Source of the DNA: Ardenticatenaceae bacterium
GTDB taxonomy: Bacteria; Chloroflexota; Anaerolineae; Promineifilales; Promineifilaceae
Assembly (NCBI GenBank): GCA_020634215.1
Contig: JACKCD010000002.1
Coordinates: 140,940-204,939 of the forward strand
DNA length: 64,000 bases
Direction of reading: 5' to 3'
The position numbers and the translations under genes are program-made. Shown here piece by piece: positions 17,834 through 26,688 of the stretch (its first letter is position 1; every line of letters starts with the position of its first letter). A model generated the notes under the pieces. It did no database searches, was not told the origin of the DNA, and was given only the letters and a program-made list of their open reading frames with translations.

Positions 17834-19801
17834 ATGAGTAACAAAATTGTGCGCGAGAATCAACTGCCGGGGCAGCCGTCAACGGAGTGGGACATCAACG
17901 GCTGGGGCGACCCGTCCATTCAAGGGTTCGGCCACGACATTAGCATCAACGCCGGGGAGCGAATTGATTTTAAGGTCAAAACCGATTCCGATAACTACCG
18001 CCTTGATATTTACCGCATGGGTTATTATGGCGGCATGGGGGCGCGGCTGGTGGACACCATCTTGCCGTCGGTGTCGCTGCCGCAGGCGCAGCCCGAAGGC
18101 ATCCGTGACCTGGACACAAAGCTGTATGATTGCGGCAACTGGGCGGTGTCGGCTTCATGGCACGCCCCGGCCGATGCCACATCGGGCATCTATTTTGCGC
18201 GGCTGGTGCGGCAAGATGACCAGCCGGGGAGCTGGCGGGCGGACAATGGGCAAAACCCGCCGTATGAAAAACCGCAGGGGGGCAGCCCCCATGCCTATGG
18301 GGTGGCAGGGCGCGGCCGGCTGGCAAACGCGCTGCGCGAACCCCGCGCCAGCCACATTTATTTTATCGTCCGAGATGACGATGGCGACTCCGACATTTTG
18401 TTCCAAACGGCCGATACCACCTGGCAAGCATACAACCGATACGGCGGCCACAGCACCTATGCCGAACTGGACCCCATCTACCCGCGTGGGCACGGGGCGC
18501 TGGCCGACCGAGCGTACAAGGTGAGCTATAATCGGCCGTTTGAGACACGCCATTACCGCGCCGTCAACATGGTGTTTAACGCCGAATACCCGTTTGTGCG
18601 CTGGCTGGAGGCCAACGGCTATGACGTGAGCTACACCACTGGCGTAGACAGCGACCGGCGCGGCGAGCTGATTTTGCGTCATCGCCTCTTTTTGTCGGTG
18701 GCGCACGATGAATATTGGTCGCGCACACAGCGGCAGCATGTGGAGGCGGCGCGGGCGGCGGGGGTACATTTGGCCTTTTTTAGCGGCAACGAGGTGTTTT
18801 GGAAGATTCGCTGGGAGCCAGATGGGGCGGGGGACGATTACCGGACGATGGTGACGTATAAAGAGACGCACGATCACGCCAAGATTGACCCCAAGGCGGA
18901 TGAGTGGACGGGGACGTGGCGCGACGGACGGCCGTTTAATCCCGAAGGCCCTCAGCCCGAAAATGCCCTCACCGGCACCATCTTCACCGTCAACGCCTGG
19001 CGCAATGACCCGCTGATCGTTCCGGCAGACTATGCGCGGCTGCGCTTTTGGCGCAACACCGAGGTGGCAAAATTGCAGCCGGGGCAGCGGGCGATTATGC
19101 TGCGCGGGCTGCTGGGGCATGAGTGGGATGAGGATATTGACAATGGGTTCCGGCCGGCCGGACTGTTTCGCCTATCAGAAACAACGGTAGACAATGTGCC
19201 ATATATGCAAGACCACGGCTCCATTGACGACTCCGGCACGGCGACCCACCATTTGACGATGTATCGGCATGAAAGCGGGGCACTGGTGTTTGGAGCGGGG
19301 ACGGTGCAGTGGAGTTGGGGGCTGGACGGCCACCACGACACAGAAACAGGCGTGCCGCCGGAACGGGCCAACGTCGATTCGACGCGGGTGGGGGTGGATG
19401 TGTGCGCCCCGGATCGCAACATCCAGCAGGCCACGGTGAATTTGTTTGCCGATATGGGGGTGCAGCCAGCCACCATGCAAGCTGACCTGGTTCCGGCCAC
19501 GGCTTCAACCGACCACACGCCGCCCCGCTCGATGATCACGGTTCCGGCCAATGGAGCAACGCTGTCGCCAGGAATCATTGTCATTGAAGGGACGGCAGAG
19601 GATGATGAGGGGGTTGTGGCAGCGGTGGAGGTGTCGCTGGATGGTGGCAATCGTTGGCACCCGGCGGAGGGGCGGGAAAATTGGCGGTTTGTGTGGGAAG
19701 CGGCGGAGCCGGGTAGCTACGAAATCGTTTGCCGGGCGGTGGATGATAGTGGGTGGTTGGAAAAACGGCCGTTTCGTTCACACGTCATCCACCTAACGTG
19801 A
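17834..19801 (+). CDS. N,N-dimethylformamidase beta-subunit-like protein with Ig-like C-terminus
   Basis: The ATG at 17834 follows GGGAGAAAG at good spacing and gives 655 residues. Residues 1-150 form a beta domain (RLDIYRMGYYGGMGARLV, then GIYFARLV). Residues 170-470 match the C-terminal domain of dimethylformamidase large subunits (DTTWQAYNRYGG, LSVAHDEYWS, LAFFSGNEVFWKIR). The last 95 residues look like an Ig-like domain (PRSMITVPANG, VEVSLDGG). No signal peptide is seen. The family includes amidohydrolases acting on formamides, but many members are uncharacterised, so the substrate is uncertain. The far upstream in-frame ATG at 17711 is unlikely. Confidence 0.82.
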   Translation: MSNKIVRENQLPGQPSTEWDINGWGDPSIQGFGHDISINAGERIDFKVKTDSDNYRLDIYRMGYYGGMGARLVDTILPSVSLPQAQPEGIRDLDTKLYDCGNWAVSASWHAPADATSGIYFARLVRQDDQPGSWRADNGQNPPYEKPQGGSPHAYGVAGRGRLANALREPRASHIYFIVRDDDGDSDILFQTADTTWQAYNRYGGHSTYAELDPIYPRGHGALADRAYKVSYNRPFETRHYRAVNMVFNAEYPFVRWLEANGYDVSYTTGVDSDRRGELILRHRLFLSVAHDEYWSRTQRQHVEAARAAGVHLAFFSGNEVFWKIRWEPDGAGDDYRTMVTYKETHDHAKIDPKADEWTGTWRDGRPFNPEGPQPENALTGTIFTVNAWRNDPLIVPADYARLRFWRNTEVAKLQPGQRAIMLRGLLGHEWDEDIDNGFRPAGLFRLSETTVDNVPYMQDHGSIDDSGTATHHLTMYRHESGALVFGAGTVQWSWGLDGHHDTETGVPPERANVDSTRVGVDVCAPDRNIQQATVNLFADMGVQPATMQADLVPATASTDHTPPRSMITVPANGATLSPGIIVIEGTAEDDEGVVAAVEVSLDGGNRWHPAEGRENWRFVWEAAEPGSYEIVCRAVDDSGWLEKRPFRSHVIHLT

Positions 19802-19972
19802 AGTTAGCGGCTAATCGTGAATAAGACCAGGATCTGAAAGTTTCTTCCACCATAACGTAGACGCCTCCTCACTTTTCTGTTGTCCGTAAGTTCAGTTAGC
19901 TCAGGCTTCTGCCATAGATTCTATGGCTCCAAAGTCTGATTCAAGGATTTATTGTTTGTTGCAGATTTATGA

Positions 19973-20848
19973 TCACCACCCTGGCGTACGGCAGCTCTCT
20001 ATGTCCCCGTTCTGGAGACCGTCCTTGAGTGCCAACTGCCGTTGTTTAGACGACCCATGTGTCCACGACTCAGGTGAGACGTAGCCCTGTGTCGCACGCT
20101 GGATGCGGTCATCACCCACGGAAGCTGCGGCATCTAAAGCCTGAGCAATGTCCTGATCCGTTACTTGAGTCAGATAACCGGTCTCGGTGGCGTGATGTGC
20201 CCAGACACCGGCTAGGCAATCAGCCTGGAGTTCCGTTCCGACTGCAGCGCTCTCCGGCCCTGTGGCATTTGAGACATTTGAGAGTGCACCCAGCAGGTTT
20301 TGCACATGATGGCCGTACTCATGAGCCAGCACATACGCTTCAGCAAACGAGCCACCCTGAGCACCCAAGCGTGTTTGGAGGTCATTGAAGAAGTTGAGGT
20401 CAAGATAGACCTTCTCGTCTAACGGACAATAGAACGGCCCCATGGCAGCGCTGGCATATCCACAAGCCGCTTCTGTTGCGTCCGTAAAAAGTACTGTATC
20501 AGCCTGCCTGTACTGACCACCACCGCGTGCAAATTCGTCGGCCCAAAAAGCCTGGACGCTATTGACGAAACCTACGATGCGGCAGTCCTCGCGGGCATTT
20601 GCATCGGCTCCTACTTGGCATTCTGCCTGCAAGTCGGTGCCTCCACCTTCAATCTCGGTTGTAGATGATTGTTGCTGCGTCGGATCAACGGTTGCCAAGC
20701 CAGTTAGATCCACGCCAAAGAACAGGGCAGCGATCACAATGAGTAGGGTCAGCCCGCCGCCGCCCAAAGCAACCGTTCGGCCTGCTCTGCGGCCACGCCG
20801 GTCTTCTACTTGAGTGGGGTCTAAACGGGATTTATTGTTGAATGACAT
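19973..20848 (-). CDS. ypfJ: YpfJ-family neutral zinc metallopeptidase
   Basis: The start at 20848 is fixed by GAGAGG 9 nt upstream and by the family N-terminus (FNNKSRLDPTQVEDRRG). The product is 291 residues with one membrane segment (about 28-46) and an extracytoplasmic domain carrying the zinc motif HEYGHH (176-181) and a later ELQADCLAGVW segment that supplies the third ligand. The substrate is unknown. AACGGCCGTT is absent across this gene and its flanks (19.8-21.7 kb), unlike the neighbouring genes, which may mean it arrived with the mobile-element remnant upstream. Confidence 0.92.
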   Translation of the reverse strand: MSFNNKSRLDPTQVEDRRGRRAGRTVALGGGGLTLLIVIAALFFGVDLTGLATVDPTQQQSSTTEIEGGGTDLQAECQVGADANAREDCRIVGFVNSVQAFWADEFARGGGQYRQADTVLFTDATEAACGYASAAMGPFYCPLDEKVYLDLNFFNDLQTRLGAQGGSFAEAYVLAHEYGHHVQNLLGALSNVSNATGPESAAVGTELQADCLAGVWAHHATETGYLTQVTDQDIAQALDAAASVGDDRIQRATQGYVSPESWTHGSSKQRQLALKDGLQNGDIESCRTPGW

Positions 20849-21128
20849 TTCTTGCATCCTCTCATTTGTTGAGCTTCTCGAGCGTTTAAAACATATGCGT
20901 CAAAGCTCTAAATTGTTGTGCCCTTCATTCATAAGCACAGCTTTGCTTTTACTAACGGCGTTTTGCGTATGGTTCAGCCTGGTTCACAAGTCTTGAACAA
21001 GGATAAAGAGGCCACATAGCATTTTGCCATCTCCCTATTTATAAGCCTTCTGAACGTATTATTCAATTAGGGTTTTCCCTACCTTATTGTTAAGAAGGTG
21101 GCAGTGCTATGCAACGTGGGTTAACTAT
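20849..21128. other. Non-coding gap upstream of ypfJ
   Basis: No credible gene was seen here. It is AT-richer than average and must hold the ypfJ promoter; a TTGACG box on the minus strand near 20900 has no convincing -10 partner. Confidence 0.5.
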
Positions 21129-21195
21129 GAGAGCCGCCCTAAGTTGAAATATGGCAACCAAACAATTCATACCAATCAGACTCAGGATGGCTCTA
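21129..21195. repeat. Imperfect inverted repeat flanking a transposase remnant
   Basis: GAGAGCCGCCCTAAG (21129-21143) and CTCAGGATGGCTCTA (21181-21195) are imperfect reverse complements (about 11 of 15). They lie directly before the transposase-like fragment and could be a decayed element end or a hairpin. Confidence 0.45.
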
Positions 21196-21366
21196 ATGGA
21201 ACTGAAGTGTATGACAAAAACGCCGCTTAATCCAGCTTTAGTGGCGTGCCCAAATTGCAGCGAAGCTGAACAAATCTGGATTCACTCGCAAAAAGGATGG
21301 CGTTATCATTGTTGCATCTGCTAACAAATTTTTTCCGAGACCAAGGGAACTATTTTTCACGGATAT
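21196..21366 (+). pseudogene. Transposase remnant with zinc-ribbon, broken by a stop codon
   Basis: The ATG at 21196 opens a 42-residue frame with CPNCSEAEQIW, RYHCCIC and then TAA at 21322. Reading on in the same frame gives QIFSETKGTIFHGY, the continuation expected for the N-terminal zinc-ribbon of IS1-like/ISNCY-type transposases (CxxC, CxxC, then FSETKGT). So the frame is interrupted by an in-frame stop and lost after about 60 residues. The catalytic domain is absent. Its end overlaps the 3' end of cofC in antisense, so the insertion may have replaced the tail of cofC. Confidence 0.65.
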
Positions 21367-22024
21367 AATGGCCTAGAAAATTCGGCCAGAAAAAACGGAT
21401 GTTTTGGTTCAGTAAAATCGGGGTCGCCGCCACATGTTGCTGGTACGCATACCAATCATCCAGCGTATCCACGTCAAATAGGAGGCCGGGGGAAGGAATG
21501 ACGTGAGGCTGTAGCTGCTGCATTTGCGCTTCGGCTAGATGTTTTTGCAGGCTGTGGGGACCATAGTGGAAAGTGAAGGCAGCCAGCGGCGGCAGCAGCA
21601 GGGCGTTGGTGCCTTCGTGCCGGCCGTCAGGGCTAATCACAAGCCGCTGGTCATCATAGGCAGCCAGTAATCGGGTAATGTCGTCGGGGTGTAGGAAGGG
21701 AAGGTCTACGGGGAGGATCAAAACGGCCGTTTTTCCCCCCTCCTCCCTCGCCCAAGCCACAGCCCTTGTCACCGCCACATTAATTCCCTCCGACTGTTCC
21801 TCTGGCAAGACGGTTGCCCCATTTTCCTGCGCCAACGCCAAAATAACCAGGTCGCTGCTCACCACCACTATCTCCTCAATCGCCGCCACCTGCCGCAGCA
21901 CCTCAAGCTCATGGCGCAAAAACTGCGCCACCAGTTTGGCACGTTCATCAGCCGAAAGCACCTGCGAGAGGCGGCTCTTGCTTTCGGTTAGCTTTTTAAC
22001 GGGAATGATGGCGCAGATGGACAC
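21350..22024 (-). CDS. cofC: 2-phospho-L-lactate / PEP guanylyltransferase (F420 biosynthesis)
   Basis: The GTG start at 22024 has CAGGAG 4 nt upstream, giving 224 residues. Family marks are the N-terminal IIPVKKLTESKSRLS, ILPVDLPFLHPDDI, ISPDGRHEGTNALLL and a late FDVDTLDDW. The enzyme (CofC, or FbiD in mycobacteria) joins phospholactate or phosphoenolpyruvate to GMP, forming the activated donor used by CofD. It lies downstream of cofD with an inverted repeat in the gap. The last residues (ending HYIREK) are encoded opposite a transposase remnant and may differ from the ancestral tail. Confidence 0.93.
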   Translation of the reverse strand: MSICAIIPVKKLTESKSRLSQVLSADERAKLVAQFLRHELEVLRQVAAIEEIVVVSSDLVILALAQENGATVLPEEQSEGINVAVTRAVAWAREEGGKTAVLILPVDLPFLHPDDITRLLAAYDDQRLVISPDGRHEGTNALLLPPLAAFTFHYGPHSLQKHLAEAQMQQLQPHVIPSPGLLFDVDTLDDWYAYQQHVAATPILLNQNIRFFWPNFLGHYIREK

Positions 22025-22040
22025 GATGCTCCTGATAGAC

Positions 22041-22114
22041 AGAGAGATTAAGAGAGTAGGAGACTGGGAGACTATGAGACCAGTCTCTCAATCTCCCAGT
22101 CTCTCAATCTCCTA
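22041..22114. repeat. Inverted tandem 8-mer repeat (GGAGACTG family)
   Basis: Purine-rich units such as AGTAGGAGACTGGGAGACT face pyrimidine-rich complements (AATCTCCCAGTCTCTCAATC). It fills the gap between cofD and cofC and reaches the cofD stop codon. Confidence 0.85.
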
Positions 22115-23062
22115 ATTCCCCAACTCAACCGCAAATTCAACCATTTGCCACGCCAGCCGGATGCGGTCGTCGGCAGTGTGCATCATGGTATCGAGACAGC
22201 GGGTGGGGATGTCGAGGTGGACGGTGTTGGCATCTTGCTGGTCGTAGACAAAGCCGTCGAGCAGGTCGCCGTAGTAGTTGGCAACGGCCGTTCCTGACAC
22301 CTCCATCCCTTTTTCCCGCAGCAGCTTGGCGGCCGGCCCCTTCACCGCCTCGCCCCCCACAATGGGGCTGACGGCAACGATGGCGCGGGGGAGGTCGGTC
22401 AGCAGGGCGCGGATGGGGTAGGTGTTGAGGATGGGATCGACGCTGACAAACGGATTGGAGGGGGCAATGAGGACAAAATCCGCTTTTTCCAGGGCGGTCA
22501 TAACGGACAGTGAGGCGCGAACGTCGGTGGGAAGCTGGATGGCGCGGACAACGGGCTGCCACTGTTTTTGCACAAACCAAGTTTGGAAGGGGAGTAAGCC
22601 GTCGTCGGTGTCAATCAGGGTGGGAGCGGGTTGGTTGGACATGGGCAAAACGGCCGTTTTGATCCCTAACCGTTGGCAAAGATGGCGGGTAACGGCCGTT
22701 AATGTCTTCCCCTCCGCCAGCAGTTGCGTCCGCGTCAAATGCGTCGCCAAATCCAGATCGCCCAGCCGAAACCAGTCTGCCCCGCCCAGCTCGCTGACGG
22801 CGTTGATCGTGCGCCACGATTCTCCGGCGCGCCCCCAACCCGTTTCCACGTTGGCAACACCCGCCAGCGTATACATCACCGTGTCCAAATCGGGGCAAAT
22901 GGTCAGCCCAAAATGTTGGAAATCGTCGCCGGTATTGACAATGACGGTTAAATTTTCCGGGGGAAGAATGCGGACTAGCCCATCGGCCAGCTTGGCTCCA
23001 CCAACCCCACCGGCCAGACAGACAAAATTATAGCGGGAAAAATCAGCGTGTTGGTCAGACAT
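22112..23062 (-). CDS. cofD: 2-phospho-L-lactate transferase (F420 biosynthesis)
   Basis: From the ATG at 23062 the product is 316 residues. It opens with the family motif CLAGGVGGAKLADGL, followed by VNTGDDFQHFGLTICPDLDT, APSNPFVSVDPIL and SPIVGGEAVKGPAAKLL. CofD (FbiA) transfers the phospholactyl or enolpyruvyl group from the GDP-like donor made by CofC to the deazaflavin Fo, making F420-0. The two genes form a partial F420 operon; the Fo synthase and the F420-glutamate ligase are not in the window. An alternative start 14 codons upstream lacks family similarity. Confidence 0.95.
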   Translation of the reverse strand: MSDQHADFSRYNFVCLAGGVGGAKLADGLVRILPPENLTVIVNTGDDFQHFGLTICPDLDTVMYTLAGVANVETGWGRAGESWRTINAVSELGGADWFRLGDLDLATHLTRTQLLAEGKTLTAVTRHLCQRLGIKTAVLPMSNQPAPTLIDTDDGLLPFQTWFVQKQWQPVVRAIQLPTDVRASLSVMTALEKADFVLIAPSNPFVSVDPILNTYPIRALLTDLPRAIVAVSPIVGGEAVKGPAAKLLREKGMEVSGTAVANYYGDLLDGFVYDQQDANTVHLDIPTRCLDTMMHTADDRIRLAWQMVEFAVELGN

Positions 23063-23110
23063 AACGTGGTGGGTCAGGTGGTGAATGACCACCCAACCCA
23101 CCACGCCGGG

Positions 23111-24298
23111 TTAATGACCATTCATCACGTAATGGGCGACGGCATTTGCCATAATCGTTACCCCGTTGATCATCGCCCGTTCGTCAATATCGAACTTGGC
23201 GTGGTGCTGCGGGTAATTTAGCCCTTTTTCATCGTTGCTGGCACCAATAAAGAAGTAGCAACCGGGCACTTCCTCCAGGAAAAAGCCCATATCTTCGGCC
23301 GCCATGGTGCGATGTTCATCAATTTTATCGGCTCCAACAATGGCTTCGGCGGCGTGGCGCACAACGGCCGTTGGTTCCGGTGCATTGACCACCGGGGCCA
23401 CAATCGCCACTGTTTCCATCGTCGCCTTGCAGCTAAAGGCATCAGCCATGCTGGTTGCCATTTCCAAGATGCGCCGATAAATTTTACGGTGCAACTCTGT
23501 ATTATAGCTGCGAACCGTCCCTTTCAAAATGGCGCGGTCAGGAATGACGTTGAAGGTAGACCCGGCTGAAAATTGCCCAATCGAAACCACCACGCTGTCC
23601 TGCGGGTTGATGTTGCGGCTGACGATGCTTTGCAGCGCGGCCACAATGTGAGCTGCAGCCAAAATGGGGTCAACGGCCAGATGGGGAGCGGCTCCATGCC
23701 CGCCTTTGCCCTCTACGGTGAGGGTAAAAACGCTGGATGAGGCCATGCACGGCCCTTCCACCACGCGCACGCGGCCATAGGGAACGGGGTTCCAGACGTG
23801 CATGGCAAAGGCGACATCGGGTTTGGGGTTTTCCAGGGCACCGTCGGCAATCATGGCAAACGCACCACCCGCGCCCCCTTCTTCGGCCGGCTGAAAGACA
23901 AATTTAAGCGTTCCGGCAATGCGATCCTGATATTTGCTCATGATCTTCGCCATGCCCAGCCCCATCGCCGTATGGGCATCATGGCCGCAAGCGTGCATCA
24001 CGCCGGGGTTTTTGGATTTGTACGGAACGTCGTTTTCTTCGTGAATGGGGAGAGCGTCCATATCGAACCGCATCATAACGGTGGGGCCAGGTTTGCGCCC
24101 CTCAAGCAGGCCGACAACGCCGGTTTGCGCCACGCCGCGCTGCACCTCCAGCCCCAACTCGGTGAGGCGGTCGGCAACGATGCGGGATGTTCTTACTTCT
24201 TGGAACCCTAGTTCGGGGTGTTGGTGGAAATCGCGGCGGGTAGCCACCATTTCGTCAAAAATTGCTTCTGCTTCTTTCTTAAAGTCTGGTTGCGCCAT
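23111..24298 (-). CDS. M20-family amidohydrolase (peptidase/hippurate hydrolase-like)
   Basis: GGAAG 6 nt before the ATG at 24298 fixes the start; the product is 395 residues. Metal-ligand motifs of the family are visible: MRFDMDALPI, HACGHDAHTA, QPAEEGGAGG and a late HHAKFDI. The lid/dimerisation domain spans about 185-295 (GKGGHGAAPHLAVDP). These cytoplasmic enzymes cleave N-acyl amino acids or similar amides using two metal ions. The closest types are IAA-amino acid or hippurate hydrolases; substrate not determinable. It lies upstream of the F420 genes in the same direction, 48 nt from cofD, without an evident functional link. Confidence 0.92.
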   Translation of the reverse strand: MAQPDFKKEAEAIFDEMVATRRDFHQHPELGFQEVRTSRIVADRLTELGLEVQRGVAQTGVVGLLEGRKPGPTVMMRFDMDALPIHEENDVPYKSKNPGVMHACGHDAHTAMGLGMAKIMSKYQDRIAGTLKFVFQPAEEGGAGGAFAMIADGALENPKPDVAFAMHVWNPVPYGRVRVVEGPCMASSSVFTLTVEGKGGHGAAPHLAVDPILAAAHIVAALQSIVSRNINPQDSVVVSIGQFSAGSTFNVIPDRAILKGTVRSYNTELHRKIYRRILEMATSMADAFSCKATMETVAIVAPVVNAPEPTAVVRHAAEAIVGADKIDEHRTMAAEDMGFFLEEVPGCYFFIGASNDEKGLNYPQHHAKFDIDERAMINGVTIMANAVAHYVMNGH

Positions 24299-24429
24299 TA
24301 TTTCTTCCAGGATGCGTCTTGTTAACAATATATGATCCACTACAAAGCTTGAATCAGGCTCCCGCACCGCTGTCAGAGGGTTATTGTATAACAGAACACG
24401 GGGGCATGGCTACCCCCTTTGCTGGGGTT

Positions 24430-26688
24430 TCACCTATCTTTTACAGCGGTGAGGATACAAACGGCCGTTTTCCACCCCACCACCTGCCCCTGTAGCTGCC
24501 GCCGATAAAGCTGCTCCACTTGTTTAATAGCTTCGGAGGTAACGCCCCCTTGCTGTAGCTGTTGGGCATAGGATAAACGGCCGTTTTCTCCCTCCCCAAA
24601 CCAGCGATCCAACTGCCCCGCCGTGATCCGCCGCTGCTCCGTTTGCGTTTCCAGTTGCAGTTCTACATCCTGCCAGCCAGCTTCAACAAATAACCGGGCT
24701 AAATCTTGCTCATTCCAATTGACCAAATCATCATTTGGGTTGGCATAAATCGCTTCCTCGGCCGCTGCCACCTGCTGGTGCAGGCTGTCCTGGTCGGCCG
24801 GCCACGGCACCAGTTGGCAAAGCCGCTGGCCGTGCTGGGGAATGGTTTGGGCAATGGTCAAACGGGAGTTTGGCAAACGAGAATTTGGCAGCATCCACCC
24901 CCGCAATTTCACCAGCGCCGCCACCGTGCGTGTTTCCGGCCGTAAAAACGGATTACGCCCCACCACACGGTCAAATCGCACCACTTCCTCGCCGCGCAGT
25001 GCCAGCAGGTGGCCTAAATCGAGCAGGGTGCCGACCAACACCGTGGGGCGCTCCAGCGCGGGCAATCGTTCCGCCAACTGCCGCAACGCCTCCCCGCTGG
25101 TCGTGTCCGCCGCCAACGCCCATACCCCCCCTTCTGGCGCTTGCCGCACGCCCTCCCACGTCAGCAGCCCACTCCCCGCGTTCAAATCCAGCAGCAAATG
25201 GTGCCGCTGCACCCCCGCCAACGCAAAAATCCGCTCCCGCACCGCCGCCAACTGCTGCCCACTGTTCGCAATCGTCCGCTGCAGCCACGCCTCGCGCCCC
25301 TTGCTAACCGGGCTTGTAGTCAACACCTCCCCACTCTCCGCGCCCCACGTCCCACTCTCCACCATCGCCGCCAACTGCGCCTCGCGCCGCCGCGCCACCT
25401 GTTCCCGAATTTGCCGTTCATATCCCTGGTCGTTAGGCTGATAAAACAGCTTCCCCTGCAACCCATCGGGCAAATATTGCTGCGCCACCCAATGGTCGCG
25501 ATAAGCATGAGGGTACAGATACCCCTGCCCATGCCCAAACCCCTCTTTGTCGCGGTTGCCATCTTTCAAATGGTTTGGCACATCCGACTCTTGCTCCGCT
25601 TCCACGGCGGCAATGGCGTCAAAAAAGCCCAGCGTCGAGTTCGACTTGGGGCAGGTTGCCAGATAAAGTGCCGCCTGCGCCAGCGGAAAACGACCCTCCG
25701 GCATCCCAATCCGCTCATACGACTCCCAGCAGCTCATCACCACCGCCAGCGCCTGCGGGTCGGCCAGCCCCACGTCTTCGCTGGCTAAAATCGCCATGCG
25801 CCGGAAGATAAAGCGGGCATCTTCCCCAGCATAGTGCATTTTTGCCATCCAGTACAATGCCGCATCGGGGTCGGAGCCGCGCAAGCTTTTGATGAAGGCA
25901 GAAATGGTGTCGTAATGGGTATCGCCATCCTTGTCATACAGCACCGCCCGCTGCTGGATCGATTCCTCAGCCACATCCAAATTGACAACAACGATCCCGG
26001 CCTCATTAGGCGGCGTTGTTTCCACCGCCAATTCCAACGCATTCAGCACCCCCCGCGCATCCCCGTTGGCAACATCAACCAAATGTCCAATGGCTTCGTC
26101 GCTGATTTGGACATGAAGCTGGCCGTACCCCCGTTCGGGGTCATGGAGGGCTTGAAGGGCAATTTGGTGCAGGTCGTCGGGGGTTAACGGCCGTAATTGA
26201 AAAATGCGGCTGCGGCTCACCAACGCTTTGTTAACCTCAAAATACGGATTCTCGGTGGTCGCCCCAATCAAAATGATGGTGCCTTTTTCCACGTGAGGCA
26301 GCAGCGCATCCTGCTGCGCCTTGTTCCAGCGATGCACCTCATCTACAAACAGCGTTGTCCGCTGCCCATACAGTTCCCGCCGCTCCCGCGCCTCGTCAAT
26401 CGCCTCCCGAATTTCCTTCACCCCGGCCAAAACGGCGTTGATGGTGATAAAGTGGCTTTGGGTGCTGTTGGCAATGACCATCGCCAGCGTGGTTTTGCCG
26501 GTGCCGGGTGGGCCATAGAAGATGAGCGAAGAAAGCTGGTCAGCTTGGATGGCGCGGCGCAGCAGCCGGCCGGGACTGATGATATGGTCTTGTCCCACGT
26601 ACTCATCGAGGGTGCGCGGCCGCATCCGGTTTGCCAGCGGTGACTCTTTTTCAATTTGGGCTTTGCGGCCGTGGGTGAAGAGGTTCAT
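24430..26688 (-). CDS. rarA: RarA/MgsA AAA ATPase fused to a methyltransferase-like domain
   Basis: Residues 1-450 are a full replication-recombination ATPase: Walker A (GPPGTGKT, 59-66), Walker B (LFVDEVHR, 113-120), sensor TTEN (144-147) and the tetramerisation part with HAYRDHWVAQQYLP (394-407). RarA acts at stalled replication forks. The extra 300 residues look like a class I methyltransferase fold (LLLDLNAGSGLLT, 498-510; later VGRNPFLRPETR). Cyanobacteria carry a similar RarA/unknown-domain fusion, so the fusion is not unique. A short direct repeat (LPNSR twice) interrupts the second domain near 24870-24900. The start overlaps the DUF3226 gene (ATGA). Confidence 0.9.
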   Translation of the reverse strand: MNLFTHGRKAQIEKESPLANRMRPRTLDEYVGQDHIISPGRLLRRAIQADQLSSLIFYGPPGTGKTTLAMVIANSTQSHFITINAVLAGVKEIREAIDEARERRELYGQRTTLFVDEVHRWNKAQQDALLPHVEKGTIILIGATTENPYFEVNKALVSRSRIFQLRPLTPDDLHQIALQALHDPERGYGQLHVQISDEAIGHLVDVANGDARGVLNALELAVETTPPNEAGIVVVNLDVAEESIQQRAVLYDKDGDTHYDTISAFIKSLRGSDPDAALYWMAKMHYAGEDARFIFRRMAILASEDVGLADPQALAVVMSCWESYERIGMPEGRFPLAQAALYLATCPKSNSTLGFFDAIAAVEAEQESDVPNHLKDGNRDKEGFGHGQGYLYPHAYRDHWVAQQYLPDGLQGKLFYQPNDQGYERQIREQVARRREAQLAAMVESGTWGAESGEVLTTSPVSKGREAWLQRTIANSGQQLAAVRERIFALAGVQRHHLLLDLNAGSGLLTWEGVRQAPEGGVWALAADTTSGEALRQLAERLPALERPTVLVGTLLDLGHLLALRGEEVVRFDRVVGRNPFLRPETRTVAALVKLRGWMLPNSRLPNSRLTIAQTIPQHGQRLCQLVPWPADQDSLHQQVAAAEEAIYANPNDDLVNWNEQDLARLFVEAGWQDVELQLETQTEQRRITAGQLDRWFGEGENGRLSYAQQLQQGGVTSEAIKQVEQLYRRQLQGQVVGWKTAVCILTAVKDR

